Source: Oligoflexia bacterium
GTDB lineage: Bacteria; Bdellovibrionota; UBA1018
Assembly: GCA_023701205.1 (NCBI GenBank)
Contig: JAMPXJ010000006.1
Coordinates: 1-64,000 of the forward strand
Direction of reading: 5' to 3'
Length of the DNA: 64,000 nucleotides
Below, piece after piece: positions 52,165 through 60,795 of this stretch. How positions within the stretch are numbered: the first letter of the stretch is position 1; each line of letters starts with the position of its first letter. The notes under the pieces were generated by a model that saw nothing but the letters and a program-made list of their open reading frames with translations, had not been told where the DNA came from and ran no database searches. A program made the translations under genes and the position numbers.

Positions 52165-53174
52165 GCCGGCGAGACGCTTCGGTTCTTTCGACGGTAGGGC
52201 ACGAGCTGCTGGGTTTGAGCCGAAAATCTTCGGAGAAGCGGCACGATCTCTTTTTCAGGAAGGGCTGGGGCGATGCGCGGGTGCTGGAGGAACTCAGTCG
52301 CGCAGGCTTTATGGCGGGGCCGGCAAAGAGCGGGGAAATTAGATGGAAGGCGCGCGAGACGCGGCTCAAGGGGATTTCGCTCGACGGTACCTTCGAAAGC
52401 CCGCTCGCGGCGTTCCTTCCCGGGGAAGCCAAAGAGGGACGCGTGCGGGCTTACCTGCCGAAGGAAGTCGATGGGCTGACTCCCGTTTACGTGCTTTTCG
52501 CCATGACTGGGGAGGAGGGGTTCAAGACGCGGATCGGCGCGTTCTCGAGGCCTCTTCTCGAACTGGGCATCGGCACTCTGTTGCTGGAGAATCCCTACTA
52601 TGGCCTGAGACGCGATCAAGGGCAGACGAGCGTGATGCTTGACCGGGTCCAGGACATGCTGACGATGTCCGTTGCCGCGGTGGAGGAGGGGAAGTTTCTC
52701 GTGAGCGCCCTGAGGCGCGCCGGATTCAAAAGGATCGGCGTCGCCGGGAGCAGCCAGGGGGGGATGGTGGCTGCGGTTGTGGGATGCCTTGTCGCGGAGC
52801 CCCTCGCGGTCGCGATCAGCCTGGCGGCCCATTCGCCAGAGGTGATTTTTACCGAAGGACTCCTGCGCTCGTTCGTCGATTGGGAGGCGTTGGGACTCTC
52901 GTCTCCCGAGGAGGGCGTCGCGCGCTTCAAGGCGCTCTTCGGCGGAGGTGACGTGACAGCCTTGCCCGGGCTCGTGCGTCCCGAAGCGGCAAGGATCATC
53001 GGGGCCCGCCGGGATCTCGTTGTTCCAGGGCATTCCGTGAGGAAGATCCATCAAGCATGGCCGGGCTCCCGGCTGTCCTGGCTGCCCGGCACTCACGTCA
53101 CGTCTCTCGCCTTGCATGTGCCGGCCTTCCGGAGATCGCTCGTGGAGTCGATGGAGGCATTGTCCGGGCGTTAG
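52161..53174 (+). CDS. Alpha/beta hydrolase, ABHD18/DUF2048-like
   Basis: A 337-residue protein with a GSSQGG nucleophile elbow (Ser within GVAGSSQGG) and LENPYYGLRRDQGQ, the NPYYGxRR signature of the ABHD18 family. A late SWLPGTHVTSL gives the catalytic His. ABHD18 relatives are putative lipases of unknown substrate; coupling to a desaturase suggests lipid editing, by inference. No signal peptide. Confidence 0.85.
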   Translation: MSRRDASVLSTVGHELLGLSRKSSEKRHDLFFRKGWGDARVLEELSRAGFMAGPAKSGEIRWKARETRLKGISLDGTFESPLAAFLPGEAKEGRVRAYLPKEVDGLTPVYVLFAMTGEEGFKTRIGAFSRPLLELGIGTLLLENPYYGLRRDQGQTSVMLDRVQDMLTMSVAAVEEGKFLVSALRRAGFKRIGVAGSSQGGMVAAVVGCLVAEPLAVAISLAAHSPEVIFTEGLLRSFVDWEALGLSSPEEGVARFKALFGGGDVTALPGLVRPEAARIIGARRDLVVPGHSVRKIHQAWPGSRLSWLPGTHVTSLALHVPAFRRSLVESMEALSGR

Positions 53175-53190
53175 TCCCGTGCCCTGGACC

Positions 53191-54633
53191 TCAAGGAGTC
53201 TCCGAGTTCCCGGCGATCTCCCGGAAACGCAGGGAGCAAGCCTGTATCGGACGTTCCAGTACCAACAGCTGGGCCGCTCCGAGAAGCTCGATGAGTGCCA
53301 TCCGGAGCGCCCCTTTCGGGACGATGCCCCCTTCGGCGAGCTTGGACAGCAGAATGCGCGCTTCCTCCTCGCCGAATTGGCTGCGCAAGGCGCGTGCAAA
53401 CGAAGTTTGGGTAAGCTCGCCGCGGAAGTGTTCGGCAGGAAGCAGACGGAGAAAACGTCGCATGGACGCGATGAGAGCGTTCCCTCCGCGGAGCGCGGAG
53501 TTGAGGATCTGTTCGATCGCGCGGCGATCGCCCACTGAAAGCGGCTCTCGTTGCTTTAGGAGAAGCGTGGCGGCCATGATGCGCGTATCGAGGTCGGGAT
53601 CCCGAAGCAGCGGGCGGATGCCGGAATCGAGGAACTTCTCCCCGAAATTTCCGGCATCGCTGTCTAGAAGCGCCAGGACATATCGTTTCTCGGCGTCGGT
53701 TCCGGAGGTGAGAAACGGCAGTGAGGCTTCGTTGCGTGCGGTCCGTTCGCCCCGGAGCCTGAGCGCCGCTCTGGGTGCCTCCTTGGCATGGAGCGCGAGC
53801 TCTTCGCGCGGGATCGATTGCCGCTGGGCGCTCGTGAGCGAACGAACGCGGCCTTCTGCGATCCGTCCGAATTCTCCGCCATGGGGGGCGCTTGCGAGCT
53901 CCTCGAGGAGCTTCGGGCTGAACCGCTCGTCCGGAAGAGTCCAGAGAATCATCTCCGCGACGCGAGGCTGAGCGCCGGGAACACCCCGAAGACCAGCCCG
54001 GAAATTCTCGAGGAGTATCGCTTCGAGCGCGTCCGCGTCCTTGGTCAAGAGCGGCGGCCGGACCACTCGCAAGAAGGCATCGGCCGCGGTCGTGCGGCGT
54101 TTGAGATCCCCGCGCGAGAGCCAGCTACGGATACTGTCGGCGAGCGCGGGCTCGGAGGCGAGAAGATCGTTCTTGCCAGCGGCGAAACGGATGAAGGCGA
54201 AAGCCTGATCGATGAGCTCGGGGTCGCCCGAGCGAAGGACCTCGTGGATGACGGTCGCCGGGGGGCGCCCGGTGAAAAGTAGCTGTTGCAGCCGTGCGGG
54301 AGCGTCAGTCTCCGCGAGCAGGCGCTTTGCCGCCGCCAGGGTTTCGGCGGTGCCCGCGCGAGCGCTCGCGGCCTCAAAGGCGCTTCGAAATTCCCCATCT
54401 TCGATGAGCCTCACCTTCAGCGCGTCAAGGGTTACGGCACGCGGGCCGCTGCGCTGGAGGTCGGCGAGCTGGAGGAGGAGCGTATCCAGGCGTTCGGAGT
54501 CGCTCGCCAGGGCGGGCGAGCCCAACTCGGAACCCTGCCCGACGAGCTGAGGCGACAGGGGCTCCTGGGCCCTGGTCGGGGACGAAACGAGCGCGGCGAG
54601 CAGTGAGATGAGAAGCAGACCGGGACGCATCAT
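53191..54633 (-). CDS. Secreted HEAT-like protein, unknown
   Basis: A 480-residue protein with a signal peptide (cleavage after TRA near 21) and an all-helical mature part of repeating leucine-rich pairs such as LADSIRSWLSRGD, reminiscent of HEAT or ARM repeats. Not assigned to a family. ATG 54633 has GAAGAGAAG just upstream. A decayed partial copy of the region near 54095-54200 lies at 56735-56840. Confidence 0.72.
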   Translation of the reverse strand: MMRPGLLLISLLAALVSSPTRAQEPLSPQLVGQGSELGSPALASDSERLDTLLLQLADLQRSGPRAVTLDALKVRLIEDGEFRSAFEAASARAGTAETLAAAKRLLAETDAPARLQQLLFTGRPPATVIHEVLRSGDPELIDQAFAFIRFAAGKNDLLASEPALADSIRSWLSRGDLKRRTTAADAFLRVVRPPLLTKDADALEAILLENFRAGLRGVPGAQPRVAEMILWTLPDERFSPKLLEELASAPHGGEFGRIAEGRVRSLTSAQRQSIPREELALHAKEAPRAALRLRGERTARNEASLPFLTSGTDAEKRYVLALLDSDAGNFGEKFLDSGIRPLLRDPDLDTRIMAATLLLKQREPLSVGDRRAIEQILNSALRGGNALIASMRRFLRLLPAEHFRGELTQTSFARALRSQFGEEEARILLSKLAEGGIVPKGALRMALIELLGAAQLLVLERPIQACSLRFREIAGNSETP

Positions 54634-54741
54634 CTTCTCTTCGGAAGTTCGGCGTTTAAGATGAGATTGCGAGGTTTTGTCGCGCTGAGTTAGCAATGGA
54701 GATGAGGCAGCGAGGCCGTTAATAGCAAACAGGGTCTCCAG

Positions 54742-54760
54742 CTGTCTAAGGCTTAGACAG
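54742..54760. promoter_or_regulatory. Near-perfect 19-base palindrome
   Basis: Arms CTGTCTAAG and CTTAGACAG flank one G. It lies in the 214-base divergent gap and suits a dimeric repressor operator. It is not followed by a U-tract, so it is not a terminator. Confidence 0.5.
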
Positions 54761-54794
54761 AGGTCCTCGCATTTCGTCTTCCAGGACGGCTATA

Positions 54795-54811
54795 GCATGT
54801 TGGGTACATGC
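54795..54811. promoter_or_regulatory. Overlapping inverted repeats
   Basis: GCATGT/ACATGC around a 5-base loop, nested with ATGTTG/CAACAT in the same stretch (54797-54816). It is 36 bases before the ATG of the beta-helix lipoprotein. It could be an operator or a leader hairpin. Confidence 0.4.
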
Positions 54812-54847
54812 AACATCACTGGAGCGCGTCTTGCTTAATTCAATACC

Positions 54848-56635
54848 ATGAATTTCCTTAGTGGCTTCTTGATCGCTTTCGTGGCTATCAACCTGTCTGG
54901 CTGCCTGGAGTCGCGCTCGTTGATCCGTCAACGCCCAGCCGCGGGAGGTCCGGCCTCGGAGAGTGTCTACGGCGTGAGCTTTGCCGTCGCCGGCGGCTCC
55001 ACCCCGCTTTCCGTCTGCGAATCGCTCCGCTCCCTGAGCAGCGGCGCGCAGGACGCCTCCGCGCCGCTGCAGCAGTGCATCGACTCCGCAAGCGATGGCG
55101 CGGTGATCGCGCTTCCTCCGGGGCGTTATCGGATCGCCCATGGGATCACGCTTTCCAAGCGGGTGCTCCTGGCCTCCGAAGGTCTTGATCCCGCCGCTCC
55201 AAGGTGCGAAGCGAACGGGGATGCCCGGTGCGCCGAGCTTTTCGCGGCCGCGGCGCTTTATTCGATGGGCGGCCTGATCCGCATGACCGCCCCGGGTGCG
55301 GGGATCGATCACGTCATCATCAATGGCAATCGCACTGAGCGGCAGGGCAGCGCCGCGCAGAAGGCCTGTCAAGACGCCAAGACCGGTTACGGCTACAATA
55401 TGCAGCTCGCCTGCGCGGACTGCTCATTCACCAACAGTGTTTCGAAGCTCGCGCTTTGCGGGACCGGGATGGAAGTGGCGGGTTTCCAGCCGAGGATCCG
55501 AATCGAGCGCAGCACCTTCGCGTTCAACGGCCGCCACGACGCGCGGATGCTCTGGGCCGACGGATTGACCGTGCATGACTCGGCCGACGCGAACATCTCG
55601 GACAACGAGTTCCGGGACAATACCGACGTGGATTTCATCTTCGGGGGCTGCCAGAACTGCCGGATCCAGCGCAACGCGATTTTTCATTCGGATGACTTCG
55701 CCTCCGCGAGCTTCGTTGCGCTCCATCTGCAAAGCTGGCCGGGAGGCACGAGCGGAAACTTCACCGGTTCCGATATCTCCCAAAACACCGTCGACTGCGG
55801 CCCGAAGCGCCGCTGCGGCTTTGGGCTCTTCGTCGGCGGGGATCCCTGGTACGCGTCGACGGTCTACGGCGGCTCAGTCCACGACAACCAGGTCGTGAAC
55901 GCCCAGCAGGGCGTGGTCGTCGACAAGACGACGGGCTCGGTCGAGTTCTACGACAACTTCTCGCGGAACGCCGGGGGCGGGACGAAGGCGTCCTGCGGCT
56001 TCCGGTCCACTTCGGATTACAGTATTTCGCCCGAGTCCGTGCTGGATCGCTCCAAGGACCGGGTTCCAACGGAAAGCTACTCGCAGGCGAACTGGGATGG
56101 CTGTATCCCGAATTTTTACGACTGGGTGGCACCCGAGACCGAGCCCGCGCCGGTCGCCGATTCCATTCAGCTGCAGGTACGGCGCGCCTATCGTGAAATC
56201 CTTCTTCGTGAGGTCGATGCCTCCGGTCTGGCGACCTGGAGCGACTACCTGAGCAGGGGTAATTCCTATGGCAGCCTCATTCGCCTTCTTCTGGCGAGCG
56301 ATGAAGGCTTGCAGGTGCTGGTCAACCAGGCCTATCGGGAGCTTTTTGGCCGTGATGCGGATCCCACGGGACTCACGGCGCATGTCAGGTACCTGAAAAG
56401 CGGCGCCACGCTCAACGAACTGTACTCGGTGCTGGCCAAGAGCCCCGAAGGGGTGAGCCAGGGCGCTGATCCCGTCAGCGGCGCGATTCGGGGCTTTTAC
56501 CATACGGTATTGGGACGCGAGCCGGATGCCGACGGTTTCGCGTATCATGTGAATTCCGCTCGGCAAGGACTGCCTTTGCGCACGATCCTGTTGAATTTCG
56601 CGCTCAGCCCCGAGGCGTTGGCGCGGAGCCTGTGA
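54848..56635 (+). CDS. Lipoprotein with beta-helix and DUF4214 repeats
   Basis: A 595-residue lipoprotein with lipobox LSGC. The middle (about 60-385) is a right-handed beta-helix of the pectate-lyase type, with GVSFAVAGG at the entry and repeated N-x-x-I/F turns (DNEFRDNTDVDFIFGG). The end holds three DUF4214-like repeats: AYREILLREVDASGL, AYRELFGRDADPTGL and FYHTVLGREPDADGF, each with the L-G/F-R-x-x-D core. DUF4214 occurs in secreted polysaccharide-active proteins. Cysteines are numerous. Likely sugar-binding or degrading at the surface. Confidence 0.85.
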   Translation: MNFLSGFLIAFVAINLSGCLESRSLIRQRPAAGGPASESVYGVSFAVAGGSTPLSVCESLRSLSSGAQDASAPLQQCIDSASDGAVIALPPGRYRIAHGITLSKRVLLASEGLDPAAPRCEANGDARCAELFAAAALYSMGGLIRMTAPGAGIDHVIINGNRTERQGSAAQKACQDAKTGYGYNMQLACADCSFTNSVSKLALCGTGMEVAGFQPRIRIERSTFAFNGRHDARMLWADGLTVHDSADANISDNEFRDNTDVDFIFGGCQNCRIQRNAIFHSDDFASASFVALHLQSWPGGTSGNFTGSDISQNTVDCGPKRRCGFGLFVGGDPWYASTVYGGSVHDNQVVNAQQGVVVDKTTGSVEFYDNFSRNAGGGTKASCGFRSTSDYSISPESVLDRSKDRVPTESYSQANWDGCIPNFYDWVAPETEPAPVADSIQLQVRRAYREILLREVDASGLATWSDYLSRGNSYGSLIRLLLASDEGLQVLVNQAYRELFGRDADPTGLTAHVRYLKSGATLNELYSVLAKSPEGVSQGADPVSGAIRGFYHTVLGREPDADGFAYHVNSARQGLPLRTILLNFALSPEALARSL

Positions 56636-56734
56636 TCCGCGGACCTTTCACGGGACTGACCTGCTTTCACTGCCCGGAGTGCGTTTCACCATGCCGAACT
56701 CGGTTCCGATAAAGTTCGCCGGTTCTTACTCGTG

Positions 56735-56840
56735 GTTTCGTGGCATTTGAGGCCCCCGCGTCCAAGCCAAGCGCGGATGCTGCCGGCGAGCACGGGCTCG
56801 GCGGCAATCAGATCATTCTTGCTCGCGGCAGCGAAGGAGC
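56735..56840 (-). pseudogene. Relic of the HEAT-like gene
   Basis: The minus strand of this gap encodes ASKNDLIAAEPVLAGSIRAW, matching AGKNDLLASEPALADSIRSW of the HEAT-like protein, at the same orientation as 54095-54200. The DNA also aligns without gaps for most of its length. No start or remaining body is present. It ends 14 bases before the stop of the ankyrin gene. Confidence 0.7.
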
Positions 56841-56853
56841 CGGCGATCCTTTC

Positions 56854-58818
56854 TCACCCGCCCACGATCGCCAGCGCGTTATCGAAGCGCTCCAGCAGCG
56901 GCCGATAGGATTCCCGGATCCGCTCGATCTTCTCGGGCTCTCCCCCGGCGCGGGCGATCTTCTCGTCGCGTTCACGCACGGCGGCGTCGCGCCGGCGCTG
57001 TAGCTTTTGACCGAGAGTCAGGCCGTTACCGTCGCGGAGCCCGAACGGGGCGCCGTGGTCGCGGAACGCCTGGCAAAGCGGAATCAGAAGCCCGCTGTTG
57101 GCCAGGTTGGCGTTGTCGGCCAGGAAATGGAAGGCGGGCCGACCCGAATCGCGCTCCATGATCTCCGCCCTGATCCCGCGCGAGAGCAAAAGCTTCGTCG
57201 TTTCCAGGATGGAGTTCTCCAGCTCGGGGGTCAGGAAGAACACGCCTTTCAGCAGCGCAAGCAGATAGCTCGTGGAAAGCTCCGCGCCCCAGTTCACGTC
57301 GGCGCCGCGATCCAGGAACGCTCGCGCCAGCTCGACGTCATGGCGCTGGATCAGCGGAGCGTAAAGCGCGCTCAGGCCACGGTCGTCCAGATGATTGATC
57401 TCGGCCTTGACTTGGACCAGAAGCGAGAGCATCGGGACGGAACGCACCTCAAAGAGCGGCGTGCGCTTGTCGAGCGATTCGGCCTGCGCTGAGAGCCCCT
57501 GATCCAGCAGATAACGCGCGGTCTGAAGGGCGTCGGAGTCGACCGCGACATGCAGCAGGCCGCGCAGGGACTTGTCCTTCCACTGGAGGCTTGCGCCACG
57601 GGCGGCAAGCGCCTTCACGACCTCGAGCTGATTCAGCGAAGCGTGGACCGAGAGCGGGGTTTCGCCAGTCTGGGCTTTCAGATCCACGGGAGCGCCGGCC
57701 TGGATCAGGCGCAGGGCGATCGCGGGTTCCTTGGCCACGAGGAGCAGTGAGCGCTGGGCATTGTCGGTGGTGTCCACCGCGGAACGGGCCTGCAGGAGCC
57801 GCTCCACGATTTCACCCCGGCCGCCCTCGGTCGCGGCGAAGAGCGCGGTGCGGCCCGAAGCATCCCGAAGCTCAAGATCCGCCTGTGCGGCGATCAGGCG
57901 CGAGACCGTGTCGGCCTGGCCCGCGATCGCGGCCAGATGCAACGGCGTATAGCCGCGATTATCCTGCTGATTGAGCGGCGGGTTTTTGGCCAGGATCGCG
58001 GTGGTGAGCGCGCCCATCCCGCGCTCGATCGCAAGGTGCAGCGGTGTTTCGTTCGAGGGGTTCAAGGCGGAAACGCTCGCGCCCGCCTGAAGCAGCTGAA
58101 GTGCTGAGGGCTCCAGGCTCTGCTGAATCGCCTGATGGAGAGGGGAGGACGTGGCGCCGCGCGGATTCACCTCCGCCCCGCGGTCCAGGAGATGGCTGAT
58201 GAACTGCGGCGATTTCAGCTGGATCGCCTTTTCGAGAAAGGTCCCGCCGCGGCTCGTGGTCTGGATGCGGGTCGCAGGGAGCTCAAGCAGGTAGTGGGCA
58301 AGCGGGCCATAGCTTCCGTAGGGAAGCTCCATCGCGCGCTCGAGGATGGAAGGGCCGCGGGTATTGATGTTCACGTCAGCGCCAAGCGAGATGAGCAGCG
58401 CCGGGATGAGCGCCGGGTTGTCCTTGTTGAAGAAAAGGGCGTTCTCGGAAATCGCAAGCAGGAGCGGAAGCTGGGTCGGCGAGCCGAAGGCGTCCGTCAT
58501 CACCTGGTTGAGGTTCACCGAGAACTGCTCGACACCTTTCTTCACGCACTCGGCATTGGCGAAGCGGATATCGCTCTCGAGATCCCTGCGGCTCAGGAAG
58601 GGGTTGATGCAACCGGAGGCTTGGATCGCGTCGAGCTTGAGCAGGGGAATCTGGTAGGCCGTCTCGGCGTTTCCACCGCGGGAGATTCGGCCGTTTTCGT
58701 ATTTCTTGTTGCCATCGATCAGGCTGCCGCCGTCTTTGAGTTCGACTTTGGGGGCGCACGCCGTGAGGATCATGCCCAGCAGGGCGCCGATCAGGGAAAC
58801 AAGAAAACGATTTTTCAT
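56854..58818 (-). CDS. Ankyrin-repeat lipoprotein
   Basis: A 654-residue lipoprotein with lipobox ILTACA, an N-terminal 130-residue helical region and about ten ankyrin-type repeats with the pattern TPLHLA-x-x-x-G, for example GYTPLHLAAIAGQADTVSRL and SSPLHQAIQQ. Several repeats are degenerate. The end is a charged coiled coil. Ankyrins bind proteins; secreted ones are common in predatory or host-associated bacteria. Function unknown. Confidence 0.88.
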   Translation of the reverse strand: MKNRFLVSLIGALLGMILTACAPKVELKDGGSLIDGNKKYENGRISRGGNAETAYQIPLLKLDAIQASGCINPFLSRRDLESDIRFANAECVKKGVEQFSVNLNQVMTDAFGSPTQLPLLLAISENALFFNKDNPALIPALLISLGADVNINTRGPSILERAMELPYGSYGPLAHYLLELPATRIQTTSRGGTFLEKAIQLKSPQFISHLLDRGAEVNPRGATSSPLHQAIQQSLEPSALQLLQAGASVSALNPSNETPLHLAIERGMGALTTAILAKNPPLNQQDNRGYTPLHLAAIAGQADTVSRLIAAQADLELRDASGRTALFAATEGGRGEIVERLLQARSAVDTTDNAQRSLLLVAKEPAIALRLIQAGAPVDLKAQTGETPLSVHASLNQLEVVKALAARGASLQWKDKSLRGLLHVAVDSDALQTARYLLDQGLSAQAESLDKRTPLFEVRSVPMLSLLVQVKAEINHLDDRGLSALYAPLIQRHDVELARAFLDRGADVNWGAELSTSYLLALLKGVFFLTPELENSILETTKLLLSRGIRAEIMERDSGRPAFHFLADNANLANSGLLIPLCQAFRDHGAPFGLRDGNGLTLGQKLQRRRDAAVRERDEKIARAGGEPEKIERIRESYRPLLERFDNALAIVGG

Positions 58819-58917
58819 TTTAACGGGCTCCGTCTCGAAAAGGTTTCAAACCTTGTACGAGACGACGGCCGGCCGGTCAACCGCCGAAATATTCCGCGCG
58901 ACGTTTCCGCGAAGGAC

Positions 58918-59502
58918 TCAGAACGTCTTCCAGCCGTAAGCCACGAGCGCGACGAAGCCGATCAGCCCCGCGAAGGAGGCATAGGCCTCGTACGCCTTGT
59001 TTTTCATGGAGATCGCCCAGTCATAGCGCCGGTGGGCGCGATCGGGATTGACCTGATCGAGCGCAGCGGCTGAAGCGGGCCAAATCCGCGGAAAGAAACG
59101 GGGGACCGTCTGACAGTACTTCAGATAGGGCTCGCCGAAGATCTTCTGAAGCTTGGTTTCCTCATCCAGGATGATGAAGTGGTAAATGACGGCGAAAAGA
59201 ACGGTCATCGTGCCTAAGAGCCACCAGTTTTCGATGGCCATAGCCGTACCGAGCGCCATGAGATAGGTGCCCAGATAAAGCGGGTTGCGAACGAAGGCGT
59301 ACGGGCCGCCTACCGCGGGCCGGCTGTCCTTGCGCAGATAGCCGCTGGCCCAGAAGCGCAGGGTGGCGCCCACGAAACAAAGAAGAATGCCGTGCCATTG
59401 CGGATAGTCACGCGCGGAAAGTCCCAGGATGATCGCGAAGATCCAGGCCAGGGCGATACGCGTCTTGCCCTGGATGGCACCGCGGAATTTTTGATTCAGC
59501 AT
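58918..59502 (-). CDS. Isoprenylcysteine/PEMT-like methyltransferase membrane protein
   Basis: A 194-residue membrane protein of four or five helices with the ICMT/PEMT signature GPYAFVRNPLYLG (66-78) and a downstream acidic EE pair (LDEETKL). These use S-adenosylmethionine to methylate lipids or small molecules. Substrate unknown. No co-directional partner is close. Confidence 0.82.
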   Translation of the reverse strand: MLNQKFRGAIQGKTRIALAWIFAIILGLSARDYPQWHGILLCFVGATLRFWASGYLRKDSRPAVGGPYAFVRNPLYLGTYLMALGTAMAIENWWLLGTMTVLFAVIYHFIILDEETKLQKIFGEPYLKYCQTVPRFFPRIWPASAAALDQVNPDRAHRRYDWAISMKNKAYEAYASFAGLIGFVALVAYGWKTF

Positions 59503-59712
59503 GGTTTTTTCAAGTAGCCGGTTTGAAGGCGGAGCGCAAGCATCGTGTCAGGACTTGAAATCCACCCCCGGGTTAGGCTATGGTCGAACGCTCAAAAACT
59601 CTCATGAGAAAAGGGTACGTCAGGGGCTTCCGCGAAGGTTCCTCAAAGCTTCCCCGAAATTCCGAGAAGTTTCGTACTTCGACGCATTGCTGACTGACTT
59701 GAAGGAGCAACC

Positions 59713-60795
59713 TTGAAAGACATGAAGACCAGTTCGAAGGAAAATTTCAGGAACGCCGGCAAGGCCGAGTCCGCCGAGTCCAAGGATTCCAAGCAATCCG
59801 GCGCCAAGAGCAAGTTCCGCCTCAAGACCGAGCAACTCACTCGCATCCATGATCTCATGGTCAAGGCGCGGGTGCTCGAGGAGCGGCTCATCCGGATGTA
59901 CAAGCAGAACGACGGCTACTTCTGGATCGGTGGGCCGGGCGAGGAAGCTTTCAACATTCCCCTGGGCCTTCAGGTCAAAAAGGGCATGGGCAAGGACTTC
60001 GATTACCTGCACCTGCACTATCGCTCGAGCGGGATCATGACGGCGATGGGCATGGAGCCGGTCGATGCGCTCCGCCAGATGAAAAACGTCGCCTCCGATC
60101 CGTTCTCGGGCGGGCGCAACTTCGTGAACCATTACTCGCGCCGCGAGTGGAACGTCGTGCCGGGCAGCTCCACGATCGAGACGCAGTATCTTTCGGCAAT
60201 CGGCACGGCGATCGCCCAGCGCCGTCATGGCGGCACGGGCCTCACCATCGTCAACGGCGGGGATGCCGGCACGGCCGAGGGCGATTTCGCCTCGTGCCTG
60301 GTCTGGGCCTCACGCCCGGGATTTGAGCTTCCGCTGCTCATCATCGTGACCAACAACCAGTGGGGTATTTCCACGCCCGCTTCCACGCAGCATGGCGAAA
60401 AGCGCGTGGCCGATCGCGGGAAGGCCTTCGGCATCCGCACCGCCACGATCAACGGCAACGACGTCGAGGAGTCGTGGTTCGCCCTCGAGGAGGCGATGAG
60501 CTACATTCGCCGCGAGCGGAAGCCCTTTTTGCTCGAGGCTAACGTCTCGCGCCTTTACGGCCACAGCTCGGCGAGCGGGGCCAACCGCACGAGCGAGGAG
60601 CTCGACTCGCTCACCGAGTTCGAGAAGCAGCTCGAGTCTGGCGGGGTGCTCACGCGCAAGAAGATGGATGAGCTTCGCGAGGCGTATAACCAGCAGATGC
60701 TGGAGCTGTCCCAGAAAGTGAAAGAGGAGCCGATGCCGGACCCCTCGACCATCTACGATCATATCTACTACGGGCAGAAGGGGAGATACTGGTAA
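59713..60795 (+). CDS. 2-oxoacid dehydrogenase E1 alpha subunit
   Basis: A 360-residue thiamine diphosphate enzyme subunit. The ThDP motif is GGDAGTAEGDF followed by TNNQWGIS; HYSRREWN and YGHSSASG are also family segments. It lies between pyruvate and branched-chain enzyme types, so the substrate is open. The first 33 residues are Lys/Ser/Glu-rich and look disordered. The start is TTG 59713 because GAAGGAG lies 5 bases before it; ATG 59722 is spaced too far. Confidence 0.9.
   Translation: MKDMKTSSKENFRNAGKAESAESKDSKQSGAKSKFRLKTEQLTRIHDLMVKARVLEERLIRMYKQNDGYFWIGGPGEEAFNIPLGLQVKKGMGKDFDYLHLHYRSSGIMTAMGMEPVDALRQMKNVASDPFSGGRNFVNHYSRREWNVVPGSSTIETQYLSAIGTAIAQRRHGGTGLTIVNGGDAGTAEGDFASCLVWASRPGFELPLLIIVTNNQWGISTPASTQHGEKRVADRGKAFGIRTATINGNDVEESWFALEEAMSYIRRERKPFLLEANVSRLYGHSSASGANRTSEELDSLTEFEKQLESGGVLTRKKMDELREAYNQQMLELSQKVKEEPMPDPSTIYDHIYYGQKGRYW

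Noticed and set aside
59501..59716. A 71-codon frame before E1 alpha
   Set aside because: No ribosome site, no recognisable features, overlaps the E1 alpha start.
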